Source: Spirosomataceae bacterium TFI 002
GTDB taxonomy: Bacteria > Bacteroidota > Bacteroidia > Cytophagales > Spirosomataceae
DNA length: 64,000 nt
NCBI GenBank assembly: GCA_900230115.1
Contig: LT907983.1
Coordinates: forward strand, 868,001 to 932,000
Direction: 5' to 3'
Shown here: one piece after another, positions 9,225-19,700 of the stretch
Position numbering within the stretch: position 1 is the first letter of the stretch
Layout of the letters: every line of letters begins with the position of its first letter
The notes under the pieces: model-generated
Databases searched by the model: none
What the model was told of the DNA's origin: nothing
Seen by the model: only the letters and a program-made list of their open reading frames with translations
Translations under genes and position numbers: made by a program

Positions 9225-11789
9225 CTACTCTACGCATCCTTCGATTTGGGAAGTAAAAACAGCCCCACCACCAACTTGAAAAGGAGGAATCAACTCTATG
9301 GCTTTACCGGCAGAGAGTGTTAAATCCTCAGGTGTAACTATCGGAAAAGTAGCTATGATTTTATCGCTTGTAAATATGGGATTATCGTAATTTTCAAATG
9401 AAGCAAGATTAAGATTTTTCCAACAAAGTTGCTTCAACCCCGATTTCATCACTGTTTTAAGTTCATTGAGGTTCAGTGCTTTACTGTAGATTCTCACCTC
9501 ATCCATAGCACCTCCCAATGGCCTAGCTCCTCCGGTTGCATTAGTAGGTTGGTTCCCAATAGCTGCCGACACAGCTGGACTACTAGATATTGTTCCTGTT
9601 TTAGCCATACTGCTTATCAATGTTGAATCTTTGTAAAGTTTCATGGTAGCACCATCGTAAGTGGCTGCAACAAAAATCCACTCGTTTAGCGGTACAACAT
9701 TGGTATTACTAATTAAGGTACTTGTACCTCCACTTGTAGTCTTCAGTCGGAATCTCAGTTTAGAGTCATTGAGCGTACTAAGCATCCAGTAATGGTCATT
9801 GTCAAATTCTCCACTTGCCTTGGAAATGAACCTTGCATCGGCTTGGTTATAATTATCCAATTTTGTCCAAAAACAAATGGTTAATTCTTCCCCTGTAATG
9901 TCCACGTTTCCTAAATCAATTCGATGGTTTGACCCGCTAAATTTAAGGGCAGAATTACTACCGTCTCCCGTTATATTCACCCAACTAGCGTTTTCTACTT
10001 TCCCAAGGTTCGAATTGGGCGAAATATCATATGCCAAGTCACCGGAGTTCTCTTCCAAAGACCAACGTGCTATTAAATTATCAGTATAATCATTGATTTG
10101 AGCATATGTTGATACCTTTATAATGGCAAAATCTTGTTCACCATAAATGTCCTCCACAAGTAACTTGAATTCATAAATCCCTTCTTGCGTAGGCGTAAAA
10201 TTTGCAACCGTTTCGTCTTGATCATTGATTGTAACGGTGGGGCCAAAAGTTTGGCTCCAACTTTCTTGCATGGTTACTGCAGACCCATCAGGGTCAAAAC
10301 TATTAGAGCCATTTAATGTCACTTCGGTGTTTATAATTTCATTTAACAATGGAGTGACTCTAGCCACTGGGGGTATGTTAGGAATAGGCCCAATTGTATA
10401 TTGACCATCCACAATAGAACTTGATGTTTTACCCGACTCACTCGCAACAGCTCTAATCAAGGTGCTATTATTAACATTGATAGGACTTGTGAACAATGTT
10501 CCCGTTATTGATGGATCGGAACCGTCGGTGGTGTAATAAATGCTTGAACTCAAGTCACTATTAGAAAGACTGACAATCACGGGGTCGTTATACTGCCCAG
10601 GCAATGGAGAAAATGAGGGGTTGGAAACTACATTTGTCCCGACATATTTGATGCGGTAAACTTCTCCCACTCCTGTTTCATAATCTGTCATGAGGTAGTA
10701 GAGGTTCCCATCTGGGCCATACTTTATCATCACTGGCTTGAGCTCTCCAGCAATCAACATGTTTGCATAAAATACTGATTTTGAAGTATTAGCCTCACTA
10801 ATTGCACGTGTAATTGCTCCGGGAGCATTCGCAGAATTACTACCCCAAAAAGCAGCAAAATAGTTTGCATGGTATGTATTTGGCCAGTATCCTGAGGCAG
10901 GGTACCAAACCCCACCAGCAATAACTTTTTCGCCCGAAAACGACATATCAGCCCAAATAGAAGTACTATTTCCAATTCCTCCGTAACCATCGTGCCCATA
11001 GTTTGCTCCTGCTTGCAGCTCGTATACATTTGCTTTGTTAGTTCCTACAGCATCATTTATGTACAATTTATTTGTCGCCGACAGATTAGACATCGCATAA
11101 GGATTTCTTAATCCAAGAGCATAAATGGCTCTATAGTTTCCACTTGCTTGGTTATAAAATGGATTATCAATAGGTATACTTCCATCGGTATTGATTCGAA
11201 AAACCTTACCTGTGTAGCTGCTTAAACTTTGTACATTGTCACCACCATTCCAACCATCACCAGTTGTAAAGTAAAGCTTACCATCTGCTCCAAAGGCTAA
11301 GTCTCCGCCATTGTGACTACCGCTGGAAGTAGAAGAATTAAAAGGCACATCCATTAAAACTGTTTCTGTTCCCGTTGAAATATTTGGATTAGAGCTATTT
11401 GCAGCAATTCTTACCACTCTATTATGCCGAGGATTGTCTTGCATATAGAATGCATAGACATATCCATTACTAGTAAAATTGGGGTCAAAAACGAAACCTC
11501 TCAACCCTGCAGAGCGATGCCTTGTCGCAGGAACGCCGAAAGTATGAAAAGCAGCAGGAACACTTTCGTAGAGATTAGTTGTATTATTCAAAACTGCAAC
11601 CCTTAACTCTCCCTTTATTCGTTCGCCGTAAAAAAGCCTACCATCTGGAGCAAAAACCATACTCGCAGGGTCAGTTAGATTGCCAAGAACTTTTTGAGAC
11701 TCAAACCCAGCTGGCAGAGACTGAGCAGAAGCAGAGAAAGTAAAAAGGAAAAATATGAAACAGTTATATATTACACGAAGATTGAGCAC
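9225..11789 (-). CDS. Secreted multidomain glucose/sorbosone dehydrogenase-like protein
   Basis: The 854 aa protein starts at a GTG; an in-frame stop lies four codons upstream and no nearby ATG exists. A signal peptide ends at SASAQ. Domains in order are: a six-bladed PQQ-type sugar dehydrogenase/GSDH propeller (about 30-385; GDGWNGGDNVQSLSSYTGKV, ALGLRNPYAM), a chitobiase C-terminal-like domain (about 390-470; IYYTTDGSDPS), a PKD-like domain (about 475-560; GSNSFDPDGSAVTMQESW), a LamG/concanavalin-like domain (about 575-760) and a short C-terminal domain ending AIELIPPFQVGGGAVF...C. That last domain is also found on the giant proteins later in the window. It probably acts on sugars or binds polysaccharide at the cell surface. 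Catalytic competence is not proven. Confidence 0.8.
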   Translation of the reverse strand: MLNLRVIYNCFIFFLFTFSASAQSLPAGFESQKVLGNLTDPASMVFAPDGRLFYGERIKGELRVAVLNNTTNLYESVPAAFHTFGVPATRHRSAGLRGFVFDPNFTSNGYVYAFYMQDNPRHNRVVRIAANSSNPNISTGTETVLMDVPFNSSTSSGSHNGGDLAFGADGKLYFTTGDGWNGGDNVQSLSSYTGKVFRINTDGSIPIDNPFYNQASGNYRAIYALGLRNPYAMSNLSATNKLYINDAVGTNKANVYELQAGANYGHDGYGGIGNSTSIWADMSFSGEKVIAGGVWYPASGYWPNTYHANYFAAFWGSNSANAPGAITRAISEANTSKSVFYANMLIAGELKPVMIKYGPDGNLYYLMTDYETGVGEVYRIKYVGTNVVSNPSFSPLPGQYNDPVIVSLSNSDLSSSIYYTTDGSDPSITGTLFTSPINVNNSTLIRAVASESGKTSSSIVDGQYTIGPIPNIPPVARVTPLLNEIINTEVTLNGSNSFDPDGSAVTMQESWSQTFGPTVTINDQDETVANFTPTQEGIYEFKLLVEDIYGEQDFAIIKVSTYAQINDYTDNLIARWSLEENSGDLAYDISPNSNLGKVENASWVNITGDGSNSALKFSGSNHRIDLGNVDITGEELTICFWTKLDNYNQADARFISKASGEFDNDHYWMLSTLNDSKLRFRLKTTSGGTSTLISNTNVVPLNEWIFVAATYDGATMKLYKDSTLISSMAKTGTISSSPAVSAAIGNQPTNATGGARPLGGAMDEVRIYSKALNLNELKTVMKSGLKQLCWKNLNLASFENYDNPIFTSDKIIATFPIVTPEDLTLSAGKAIELIPPFQVGGGAVFTSQIEGCVE

Positions 11790-12248
11790 AGGAAAGGTTT
11801 AGAAGTATGGGAAATAAAGTTAAGCTATATTTTTTAAACAGCTCAAGTCACCTGTTTTGGCGGTTGGTTGCTATGTTAAAGTAAAACTTGAATAGTATTT
11901 AGCAAAACTTTAAATGTAACAAGCTGCTCGAAAGAAGGGAAAAAAGAAGTAATTTTTTAATGAGAAATTCGCAAATCATAAAATAGAGTAGACTCTAAGG
12001 GAGACATAAAAAAACAGCTTTATTCTATAACTACTTAGTTTTATTTCCAAAAAGTTAAAATCGCAATTTGAACCCTTTACCTTCGATTTTCATCCAAGGT
12101 CAATAGAATGATACCGTTCAATAATCCATAATAGCGAATCTATTTTCTATTTTTACCTAATAATTTTTAGTGAAAACTAGTAATGTTATTAACTTTAAGG
12201 AATGTAAAAGTGCTATTTGAAACGCACTTTATACGTTGAATAGCCTAG
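11790..12248. other. 459 bp intergenic region, no gene seen
   Basis: Both strands are rich in stops and no convincing reading frame is present. The region is very AT-rich and separates the divergently transcribed sugar-dehydrogenase-like gene and the hybrid sensor locus. It must contain promoters for both, but I could not single out a convincing TTG/TAnnTTTG pair. Confidence 0.6.
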
Positions 12249-12602
12249 ATGCATAACTTTATTACAGCCACTATCGAAACTTGGAAATATCCCATTCAAG
12301 TTATTAAAAGGTTAAAATTTAACCTCAGTCTGGTATTAATTGCAGTTTTTATATTTATCGCTCTAAATACCAAAGCCCAAGAATATAGCGTCGAATATAA
12401 ATTGTACTCACAAACAGATGGACTCTCTTCCAATGTTACCAATTCCGCAGTAGAAGACAAAAATGGAATTATATGGATAGGTACACAAAAGGGAATTACC
12501 CGTTTTGATGGACAATATTTAAAAGCATTTAATAAGCATGCTTTCAATAAGATATTTTCATTAGGCTACTTTCATTTTAAAAATAAGTGTAAGCAGCTAT
12601 GA
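12249..12602 (+). CDS. Short secreted Reg_prop protein, probable truncated hybrid-sensor N-terminus
   Basis: This 117 aa frame has an N-terminal hydrophobic signal region (about 25-43, ending NTKAQ). A single canonical hybrid-sensor propeller entry follows: YSQTDGLSSNVTNSAVED, then IIWIGTQKGITRFDG. In full-length hybrid sensors that motif begins a propeller of several hundred residues. Here the protein stops 30 residues later with unrelated sequence. Its stop overlaps the start of the complete hybrid sensor by 4 bp (ATGA), so it is translated or decayed in the same transcript. It may be the stub of a deleted second sensor, or a small secreted partner. I favour a remnant, but the intact frame and coupling leave function possible. 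Confidence 0.55.
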   Translation: MHNFITATIETWKYPIQVIKRLKFNLSLVLIAVFIFIALNTKAQEYSVEYKLYSQTDGLSSNVTNSAVEDKNGIIWIGTQKGITRFDGQYLKAFNKHAFNKIFSLGYFHFKNKCKQL

Positions 12603-15600
12603 TTACTAAAATTTCACTTTTCGTTTTTATCTTTTTATTGAATTTCCCAGTTTTTGGGCAAATAGAAACAGAACTAATAGATCAAGGCTATGTATATGCA
12701 GTTCTTCCTACAGAAGAAGGTAGAGTTTACTACCTAAGTCGCGTAGAAAAAACGATTTTTAAAAATGAAAGAATAACAGCTTCATTAAACTATTTTGATG
12801 GTTACAATACGTATTCTTTGGTAAACTTACCAGGCACATTTGTATCATCTTCGCAATTTTCAATACTCCCTTTCGAAAAGAATAAATTGCTAATTTTTCA
12901 TCCCGAACGTAGTTCAGATGGAATGAGCGACTTATATATCTACGATTTTGTAACCAATTCTCTTTCAGAATTAGGAAATAAAAGCATAGAAATTAGTGCT
13001 ATCCATTTAACAATGGAGGGTTTGTTTTCAATCAGCAATTCAAATGGTAAGAAAACTAGATTTTATGAATATACTGACGGTGAGCAACGCTTGCTTTTTG
13101 AAAAGATAGGCCCTTATACAAACATTGCTCAGTTCAATGGCCTGATTTATACTTTCAAAAACAAAAATGGGTTGGAAGTCTTTGATTTGAAAGGAAACAA
13201 AATCAAAGAAGTTACCAAAGACAATATTGAAACGGAGGCTTTTCTTTATGAAAGTCCAAATATATCTTTTAGTCAAAAGGAAATTGTTGACGGAAAATTA
13301 GTGCTGAATTTTAAAGATATAATACCATCTGTACAGGTTTTAAATAGTGAAACAGGCAATTTTGAAGCATATAAAGATTTTGTTGGCGAAAACTACGGCG
13401 TTTGGTTCTCAGACAAAAAAGGTAATTCCGTTTTACTGAAATCAGTGGGAGAAAACAAATGTGGTAACGACCTGATTTTTTATAACAAATCAGAAAGGGG
13501 CGAGTGTGTGAATCATGAGCTACCCAATTATCCAATGGCTTTGGCTTCGCTGGACTTTGAAAAAAATATCTGGTTAGGTTTTGAAGGAGGACTTTATAAA
13601 GTCAGTTTTAATAAAAACTATGTCAAGACTTTACTCAAAGGTGCTAGCCTAAGGGCGGTTTACCCATTAAATGACAAAGAACTTTTAATTGGCTCGGAAT
13701 CTGACGGACTTTTTCTAATTAATAGGCAAACCGGTGAAGCAAGGCCATTTCTAGACCGAGAAGAAGATTTTTTCATAGGAAATAGAGGTTTTTTTAAGGA
13801 TAAAAAAAATAACTTTTGGATTAATTCCATCAATGGATTCTCTATTTATTCTAATGGATTTAAAACCAGAGAAAATATAACAACAGAAAGATTACAGTAC
13901 GCATTTCAAATGGGAAATGGAAATATCATTGGCGGTAGTTACGATCATAGCTTAGTCAGCATTAATCCAATAAGTCACTCGCAGAAAACAACTCCGACTT
14001 ACCCCGAATTTGGTGATTTCCATGGTCACATACCTCTAAAAGATAAAAACAAATCCTTGATTTTAGGAACAGGAGGTGTGTTGCTTTACAACGAACTTGA
14101 AGGTTCAATTTCAATCGTAGATACATCTCTGGGGCAAATCATATCAGGGTATAAAGATAGTGAAAGCATATTTTGGCTAGGATTTGAAAATGGAAAATTA
14201 AGCCGAAATAAATGGGATGGAAAAGAGCTTTTAGAAATTGAATCCTTTAAATTTCCAAGTACCATTGCAACCATCACCCCTGCTAAAGATGGCCGTCTTT
14301 GGCTTGGTACTTTTGACGGCATCGCAGTTTTCAATCCAGCCACGAAAAACTTTAATTTTCTTGACAATTCCATCATTAGTCACTATGAAAGTAACCGCTT
14401 TTCTGCTTATTATGATGAAGCTTTTGATAAAATGTATATTGGAACAGTAGATGGTCTAAATATTATTGAAACTAGTAAATTTGAAAATCAAGATTCAGAA
14501 TTTCGGGTATTCACTGCAAATATTACGCATGCCCAAAAAGACAAAAATATTGCAAAAGAAATCAAAGGATATTTAGAGGATGAGGTAAATCTAGAAATAC
14601 CAGCCGAACAGCGATATCTCAGACTTCGTTTTTCAGCTAGTACGGCAATAAATAACAAGAATCTAACTTATTTTTATAGAATAAATAATGGCTCTTGGAT
14701 AGACAACGGAAAGCAAAATGAGCTTTCTTTTCCATTTCTAGAGTCTGGACAGCACTTGATTGAAGTATACGCAAAAAGTTCTGATAATGTCCGAAGCACC
14801 AATACCCTAAAAGTTAACATTGACGTTGATTCTTTTTACTATCAAAAATGGTGGTTTCGTTTAAGCTTATTACTAATGAGTATTAGCACAGCGTATTTTT
14901 GGTATAGAAGAATAAAAAATGAAAATAAAAGACTAGAAAACACTGTAGCAGAGCGTACTGATGAACTAAAAAAAGACAAAGAAATCATCGAACAACAAGC
15001 CGAGCGACTATTGGAACTGGACAAAACCAAATCCAAATTCTTTGCCAATGTATCGCATGAACTCCGGACGCCAATCACCTTGATAAAAGGGCCGATTCAA
15101 TCGGTTTTGAAAAACAAAAATCTTGATAAGCAAACGTTCAATTTACTTAGTACCGCAGAGCGAAATACGGCCAACTTACTAGGATTGGTCAATGAAATTT
15201 TAGACTTGACAAAACTAGAAGCCAGCAAGCTCACTTTGGATGAAAAAGCTACTAATTTATATGCTTTTCTGAGCAGAACTATTTTCAATTTCCAATCTGT
15301 TGCCGATGTTCAAAATATTGCATACTCCTTTGATTATCAATTAGATAAATCCATTCATATTCAGCTGGATGAAGCGAAATTGGAGAAAGTACTAAACAAT
15401 TTACTATCAAACGCCTTAAAATTCACTCCAGAAAATGGTAGAATTGAGGTCAAGGTTTCCGAAAATTCTTCTGGAATTAAAATTGCCGTAAAAGACAGTG
15501 GCAGAGGAATTTCGCCAGAAGATATTCCGCATGTTTTCAATCGCTTTTACCAATCTAAAAATAATAGCAAAGCAGAAGGTGGTTTGGGAATTGGGCTGGC

Positions 15601-16543
15601 ATTATCTATGGAGTTTGTGCAGCTCATGCACGGAAAACTATGGGTAGAAAGCAGCACCGAAGGAAAGGACAAAGGCTCTACTTTTTATGTGGAAATACCG
15701 AAAAAAGAAGTGGCCGTTCCTGCTATCGATAGCCAACCTGTGGTATGGAGTAACACTGTAATTACTGATAAAAACATAGCATCTACCCCTCACAAGCATA
15801 CCATACTACTGGTAGAAGACAACGAAGACTTACGAGCTTACGTATCCTTTTTGCTAAGGCCTTTTTACACCATTATTCCTGCCAGAAATGGTCAAGAAGG
15901 CCTGGAAAAGTTAGCTAAGAATAATTGCCAGCTTATCTTGAGTGATGTTATGATGCCTATCATGGATGGTTTTGAGTTTTTAGATACCGTAAAATCCATG
16001 GCCATTTATAGAAATATACCGTTTATTATGCTCACCGCTCGGGCTGAGTTAAAAGACAGGCTCAAGGCCTTGCGGATAGGCGTAGATGATTACATGCTAA
16101 AACCTTTCGACGAGACCGAACTACTCGTCAGGATTAAGAACCTGCTCACCAATTACGAAAGCCGCCTCAACTATTTTTCTAAAAGTCAAGCCAGCGAACA
16201 AGCCGAGCTACTGAGCATTCCTGAGCAAGATAAATTGTGGCTACAGCATTTAGAAATGCTGGTATTGCGGGATATCAATAATTCAATTTTCAGTGTCGAT
16301 TATTTGGTTCAAATTTTAGACACGAATCGTAATACATTTTACAGTAAAGTAAAGACATTGACGGGTCTATCACCCAATAAATACGTTCAGCTAATTCGTT
16401 TACAGAAAGCCAAAGATTTGCTGGAAAACAGCACCCTATCTGTAAAAGAAATTACGGAAAAAGTAGGCTTCAAAACCCCTGATTATTTCACCCGCCTCTT
16501 CAAAAATGAATACGGCAAGCTTCCTTCTGACTATTTGAGGTAA
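12599..16543 (+). CDS. Hybrid two-component sensor/regulator (propeller, Y_Y_Y, HisKA, REC, AraC)
   Basis: All parts of a hybrid two-component system sit in one 1314 aa chain. A signal peptide (about 1-20) is followed by periplasmic beta-propeller repeats (about 25-640; for example NFWINSINGFSIYSNG and RLWLGTFDGIAVFNP), a Y_Y_Y domain (about 650-745) and a transmembrane helix (about 751-770). The histidine kinase has His820 in SHELRTP and an ATPase with GGLGIGLALSMEF. A receiver domain has Asp1116 in LSDVMMPIMDG. An AraC-type DNA-binding domain closes the protein (about 1215-1314; ITEKVGFKTPDYFTRLFKNE). Such proteins sense an extracellular ligand, often a glycan, and switch on adjacent genes. 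The next gene is the first giant surface protein, so it is the natural candidate activator of that locus. Confidence 0.93.
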   Translation: MITKISLFVFIFLLNFPVFGQIETELIDQGYVYAVLPTEEGRVYYLSRVEKTIFKNERITASLNYFDGYNTYSLVNLPGTFVSSSQFSILPFEKNKLLIFHPERSSDGMSDLYIYDFVTNSLSELGNKSIEISAIHLTMEGLFSISNSNGKKTRFYEYTDGEQRLLFEKIGPYTNIAQFNGLIYTFKNKNGLEVFDLKGNKIKEVTKDNIETEAFLYESPNISFSQKEIVDGKLVLNFKDIIPSVQVLNSETGNFEAYKDFVGENYGVWFSDKKGNSVLLKSVGENKCGNDLIFYNKSERGECVNHELPNYPMALASLDFEKNIWLGFEGGLYKVSFNKNYVKTLLKGASLRAVYPLNDKELLIGSESDGLFLINRQTGEARPFLDREEDFFIGNRGFFKDKKNNFWINSINGFSIYSNGFKTRENITTERLQYAFQMGNGNIIGGSYDHSLVSINPISHSQKTTPTYPEFGDFHGHIPLKDKNKSLILGTGGVLLYNELEGSISIVDTSLGQIISGYKDSESIFWLGFENGKLSRNKWDGKELLEIESFKFPSTIATITPAKDGRLWLGTFDGIAVFNPATKNFNFLDNSIISHYESNRFSAYYDEAFDKMYIGTVDGLNIIETSKFENQDSEFRVFTANITHAQKDKNIAKEIKGYLEDEVNLEIPAEQRYLRLRFSASTAINNKNLTYFYRINNGSWIDNGKQNELSFPFLESGQHLIEVYAKSSDNVRSTNTLKVNIDVDSFYYQKWWFRLSLLLMSISTAYFWYRRIKNENKRLENTVAERTDELKKDKEIIEQQAERLLELDKTKSKFFANVSHELRTPITLIKGPIQSVLKNKNLDKQTFNLLSTAERNTANLLGLVNEILDLTKLEASKLTLDEKATNLYAFLSRTIFNFQSVADVQNIAYSFDYQLDKSIHIQLDEAKLEKVLNNLLSNALKFTPENGRIEVKVSENSSGIKIAVKDSGRGISPEDIPHVFNRFYQSKNNSKAEGGLGIGLALSMEFVQLMHGKLWVESSTEGKDKGSTFYVEIPKKEVAVPAIDSQPVVWSNTVITDKNIASTPHKHTILLVEDNEDLRAYVSFLLRPFYTIIPARNGQEGLEKLAKNNCQLILSDVMMPIMDGFEFLDTVKSMAIYRNIPFIMLTARAELKDRLKALRIGVDDYMLKPFDETELLVRIKNLLTNYESRLNYFSKSQASEQAELLSIPEQDKLWLQHLEMLVLRDINNSIFSVDYLVQILDTNRNTFYSKVKTLTGLSPNKYVQLIRLQKAKDLLENSTLSVKEITEKVGFKTPDYFTRLFKNEYGKLPSDYLR

Positions 16544-16559
16544 GTATTGGTTTTTCGTT

Positions 16560-16654
16560 CAAAACCGCCCCAAAACACACATTTTCATCAAAAATAGTAC
16601 AATTGTCATGTATATCGAGTACGATTGTTAGGTATGCCTGTGTGTAATTTTGGG
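16560..16654 (+). promoter_or_regulatory. Conserved giant-gene promoter element, copy 1
   Basis: This 95 bp block recurs almost unchanged before giant genes 2 and 3. It contains two direct half-sites, AGTACAATTGTCATGTAT (from 16596) and AGTACGATTGTTAGGTAT (from 16618), exactly 22 bp apart, i.e. two helical turns. A Bacteroidota-type promoter overlaps it: TTG at 16625-16627 inside the second half-site and TAATTTTG at 16645-16652, 17 bp apart. The giant gene 1 start codon is about 130 bp further on. The layout fits an activator bound next to and over the -33 box. LytTR proteins or the hybrid sensor's AraC domain are candidate binders. Confidence 0.7.
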
Positions 16655-16782
16655 TATAATTTCATTGTGCCATGGTGTACAGTGAAGTAAAGTTGTAGTA
16701 AGATACCGGTTTCTTCACTCAGTGAATCTCTGGTTTTTACGATTGAGACTCGGTTGAAAAAGATAACAAATAACCATTGAGC

Positions 16783-19700
16783 ATGAAAAAAAAACTACTA
16801 AACACAATCACCCTTTTTATTTTTTCCCTAAGCATATTATTGCATACGGATGCTTTTTCTCAAACACCGTTGCCTACTGCAACATTTGAAAGCTCTTACA
16901 TTACCCATGCGTTCCGAGAAATAATCAAAGATAGGACCGGGACTGGCGGAATAAATAACCTCGAAGGTGCAACAGGCGTGTCGGTCAGTCCAGACGGAAA
17001 AAATATTTATGTAGTTAGCTATTTTGACGACGCCTTGACAGTTTTCGACCGAGATCTGCTTACTGGCGGGCTAAGTTTCAAAGAAGACTTTCAAGATGGG
17101 AATGGCGGGGTGAATAACATCGCACGTGCAACAGGCGTGTCGGTAAGTCCCGACGGAAAAAATGTTTATGTAGTTAGTTTTGTTGACGCTGCCTTGACGG
17201 TTTTTGACCGAGATGTGCTAACCGGCGGACTAATGTTTAAAGAAGACTTTATAGATGGGAATGCCGGGGTAAATAATTTGGATGATGCTTCAGGCGTGTC
17301 GGTAAGTCCCGACGGAAAACAGGTGTACGTGGTTAGTCAACTTGACGATGCCTTGACGGTTTTTGACCGAGATGTGCTAACAGGAGGACTAACGTTTAAG
17401 GAAGACTTTATAGATGGGAATGGCTTGGTACATAACCTCGATGGTGCAACAGGAGTATCAGTCAGTCCCGACGGAAAACAGGTGTATGTAGTTAGTATTC
17501 TGGACGATGCCTTGACGGTTTTTGACCGGGATGCAGCTACGGGCAGACTAACTTTTAAAGAAGATTTTAAAGATGGGAATGCTGGGGTTATTAACCTCGA
17601 TGGTGCTGCTGGCGTGTCGGTTAGTCTAGACGGAAAACAAGTGTATGTGGTTAGTGAAGTTGATGGTGCCTTGACGGTTTTTGACCGAGATGTGTCAACC
17701 GGCGGGCTAACGTTTAAACAAGACATCAAAGATGGGAATCCCTTAGTAAATAACTTGAGAGGTGCTACTTACGTGTCGGTCAGTCCAGATGGGAAAAATG
17801 TATATGTGGTTAGTCGGCTTGACGATGCCTTGACGGTTTTTGACCGAGATGCAGTTACCGGAGACCTAACTTTTAAACAAGATTTCAACGGGGAGAATAA
17901 CCTGGCTGGTGCAAGGGGCGTTTCGGTCAGTCCCGATAACAAACAGGTGTATGTGGTTGGTCGATTTGGTAATGCCTTGACAGTTTTTGACCGCCAAGCT
18001 CCACCAATTGCATTCGCTACCGCCACTAATGCAACCTGTGAGGCAGGAACAAGCACTGCTGGTGACGACGGAAAAATCACGATATATAATTTTGTCACCG
18101 GCGACCGATTCCAATACAGCACCGGTACAACTTTCAATGCAGCCACCGCTTCAGCCATCATGGATATTCCCACCGATGGTATAATTGTCAATGACCTACC
18201 AAATGCGACCCAAAGCTATACGGTCAGAATTAGCAATACCAATGGCTGCAGCATTGACCGTGTCGTTTATTTATTTGAAAGTAGTTGTTGTATTAACCAT
18301 GCTTTCCTAGAAGACTTTAAAGATGGGACTCGCGGGGTGAATAACCTGAATGGTGCTACAGGCGTGGCGGTCAGTCCAGACGGAAAACAGGTGTATGTGG
18401 TTAGTTCTAGTGACCATGCCTTGACGGTTTTTGACCGCGATGCGGGTACCGGGCTGCTAAGTTTTAAACAAGACTTTAAAGATGGGACTGGAGAGGTGAA
18501 TAACCTGAACGCTGCTGTTGGCGTTTCGGTCAGTCCAGACGGTAAGAATGTGTATGTGGTTAGTTTTTTTGACGATGCCTTGACGGTTTTTGACCGCGAT
18601 TTAGTCACAGGTGGCCTAATGTTTAAAGAAGACTTTAAAGATGGAATTGGCGAGGTGAAAAACTTAGATGGTGCTCAAGGCGTGGCGGTCAGTCCCGATG
18701 GAAAACAGGTGTATGTGGTTAGTGGGCTTGACGATGCCTTGACGGTTTTTAACCGCAATGTGCTTACTGGGGAACTAAGTTTTAAACAAGACTTTAAAGA
18801 TAATACTCGTGGGGCTAATAACTTAGATGGTGCTTTTGGCGTGTCGGTCAGTCCCGACGGAAAACAGGTGTATGTGGTTGCTCAAACTGACGATGCCTTG
18901 ACGATTTTTGACCGGGATGCAGTTACAGGTGACCTAAGTTTTAAACAAGACTTTAAAGATGAGGTGGACGGAGTGAATAACTTGGAGGGTGCTAGAGGCG
19001 TGTCGGTTAGTCCAGATGGAAAACAGGTGTATGTAGTTAGTGCTAATGACGATGCCTTGACGGTTTTTGACCGGGATGCAGGTAGTGGCGAGCTAAGCTT
19101 TAAAGAAGACTTTATAGATGGGACAGACGGAGTAAATAATCTGAATGGTGCTGTTGTCGTGTCAGTCAGTCAAGATGGGAAACGGGTTTATTTGGTTAGT
19201 TTTATTGACGGTGCCTTGACTGTTTTTGAACGCAATGCGGGTACTGGAGACCTAACGTTTAAAGAAGACTTTAAAGATGGAATTGGCGAGGTGAAAAACT
19301 TAGATGGTGCTCAAGGCGTGGCGGTCAGTCCCGATGGGAAAAATGTGTATGTGGTTAGTTTCGGTGACGATGCCTTGACGGTTTTTGACCGCCAAGCCCC
19401 ACCAATTGCATTCGCTACCACCACTAATGCAAGCTGTGAGGCAGGAACAAGCACCGCCAATGACGACGGAAAAATCACGATTTATAATTTTTCCGCTGGC
19501 GACCGATTCCAATACAGCACCGGGACGACTTTTAATGCAGCCACCGCTTCTGCCATCATGGATATTCCCACCGATGGTGTAATTGTCAATGACCTACCAA
19601 ATGAGACCCAAAGCTACACGGTCAGAATTAGCAATGCCAATGTCTGTAGCATCGACCGAGTTGTTTATTTATTTGAAAGCAATTGTTGTATTAACCATGC

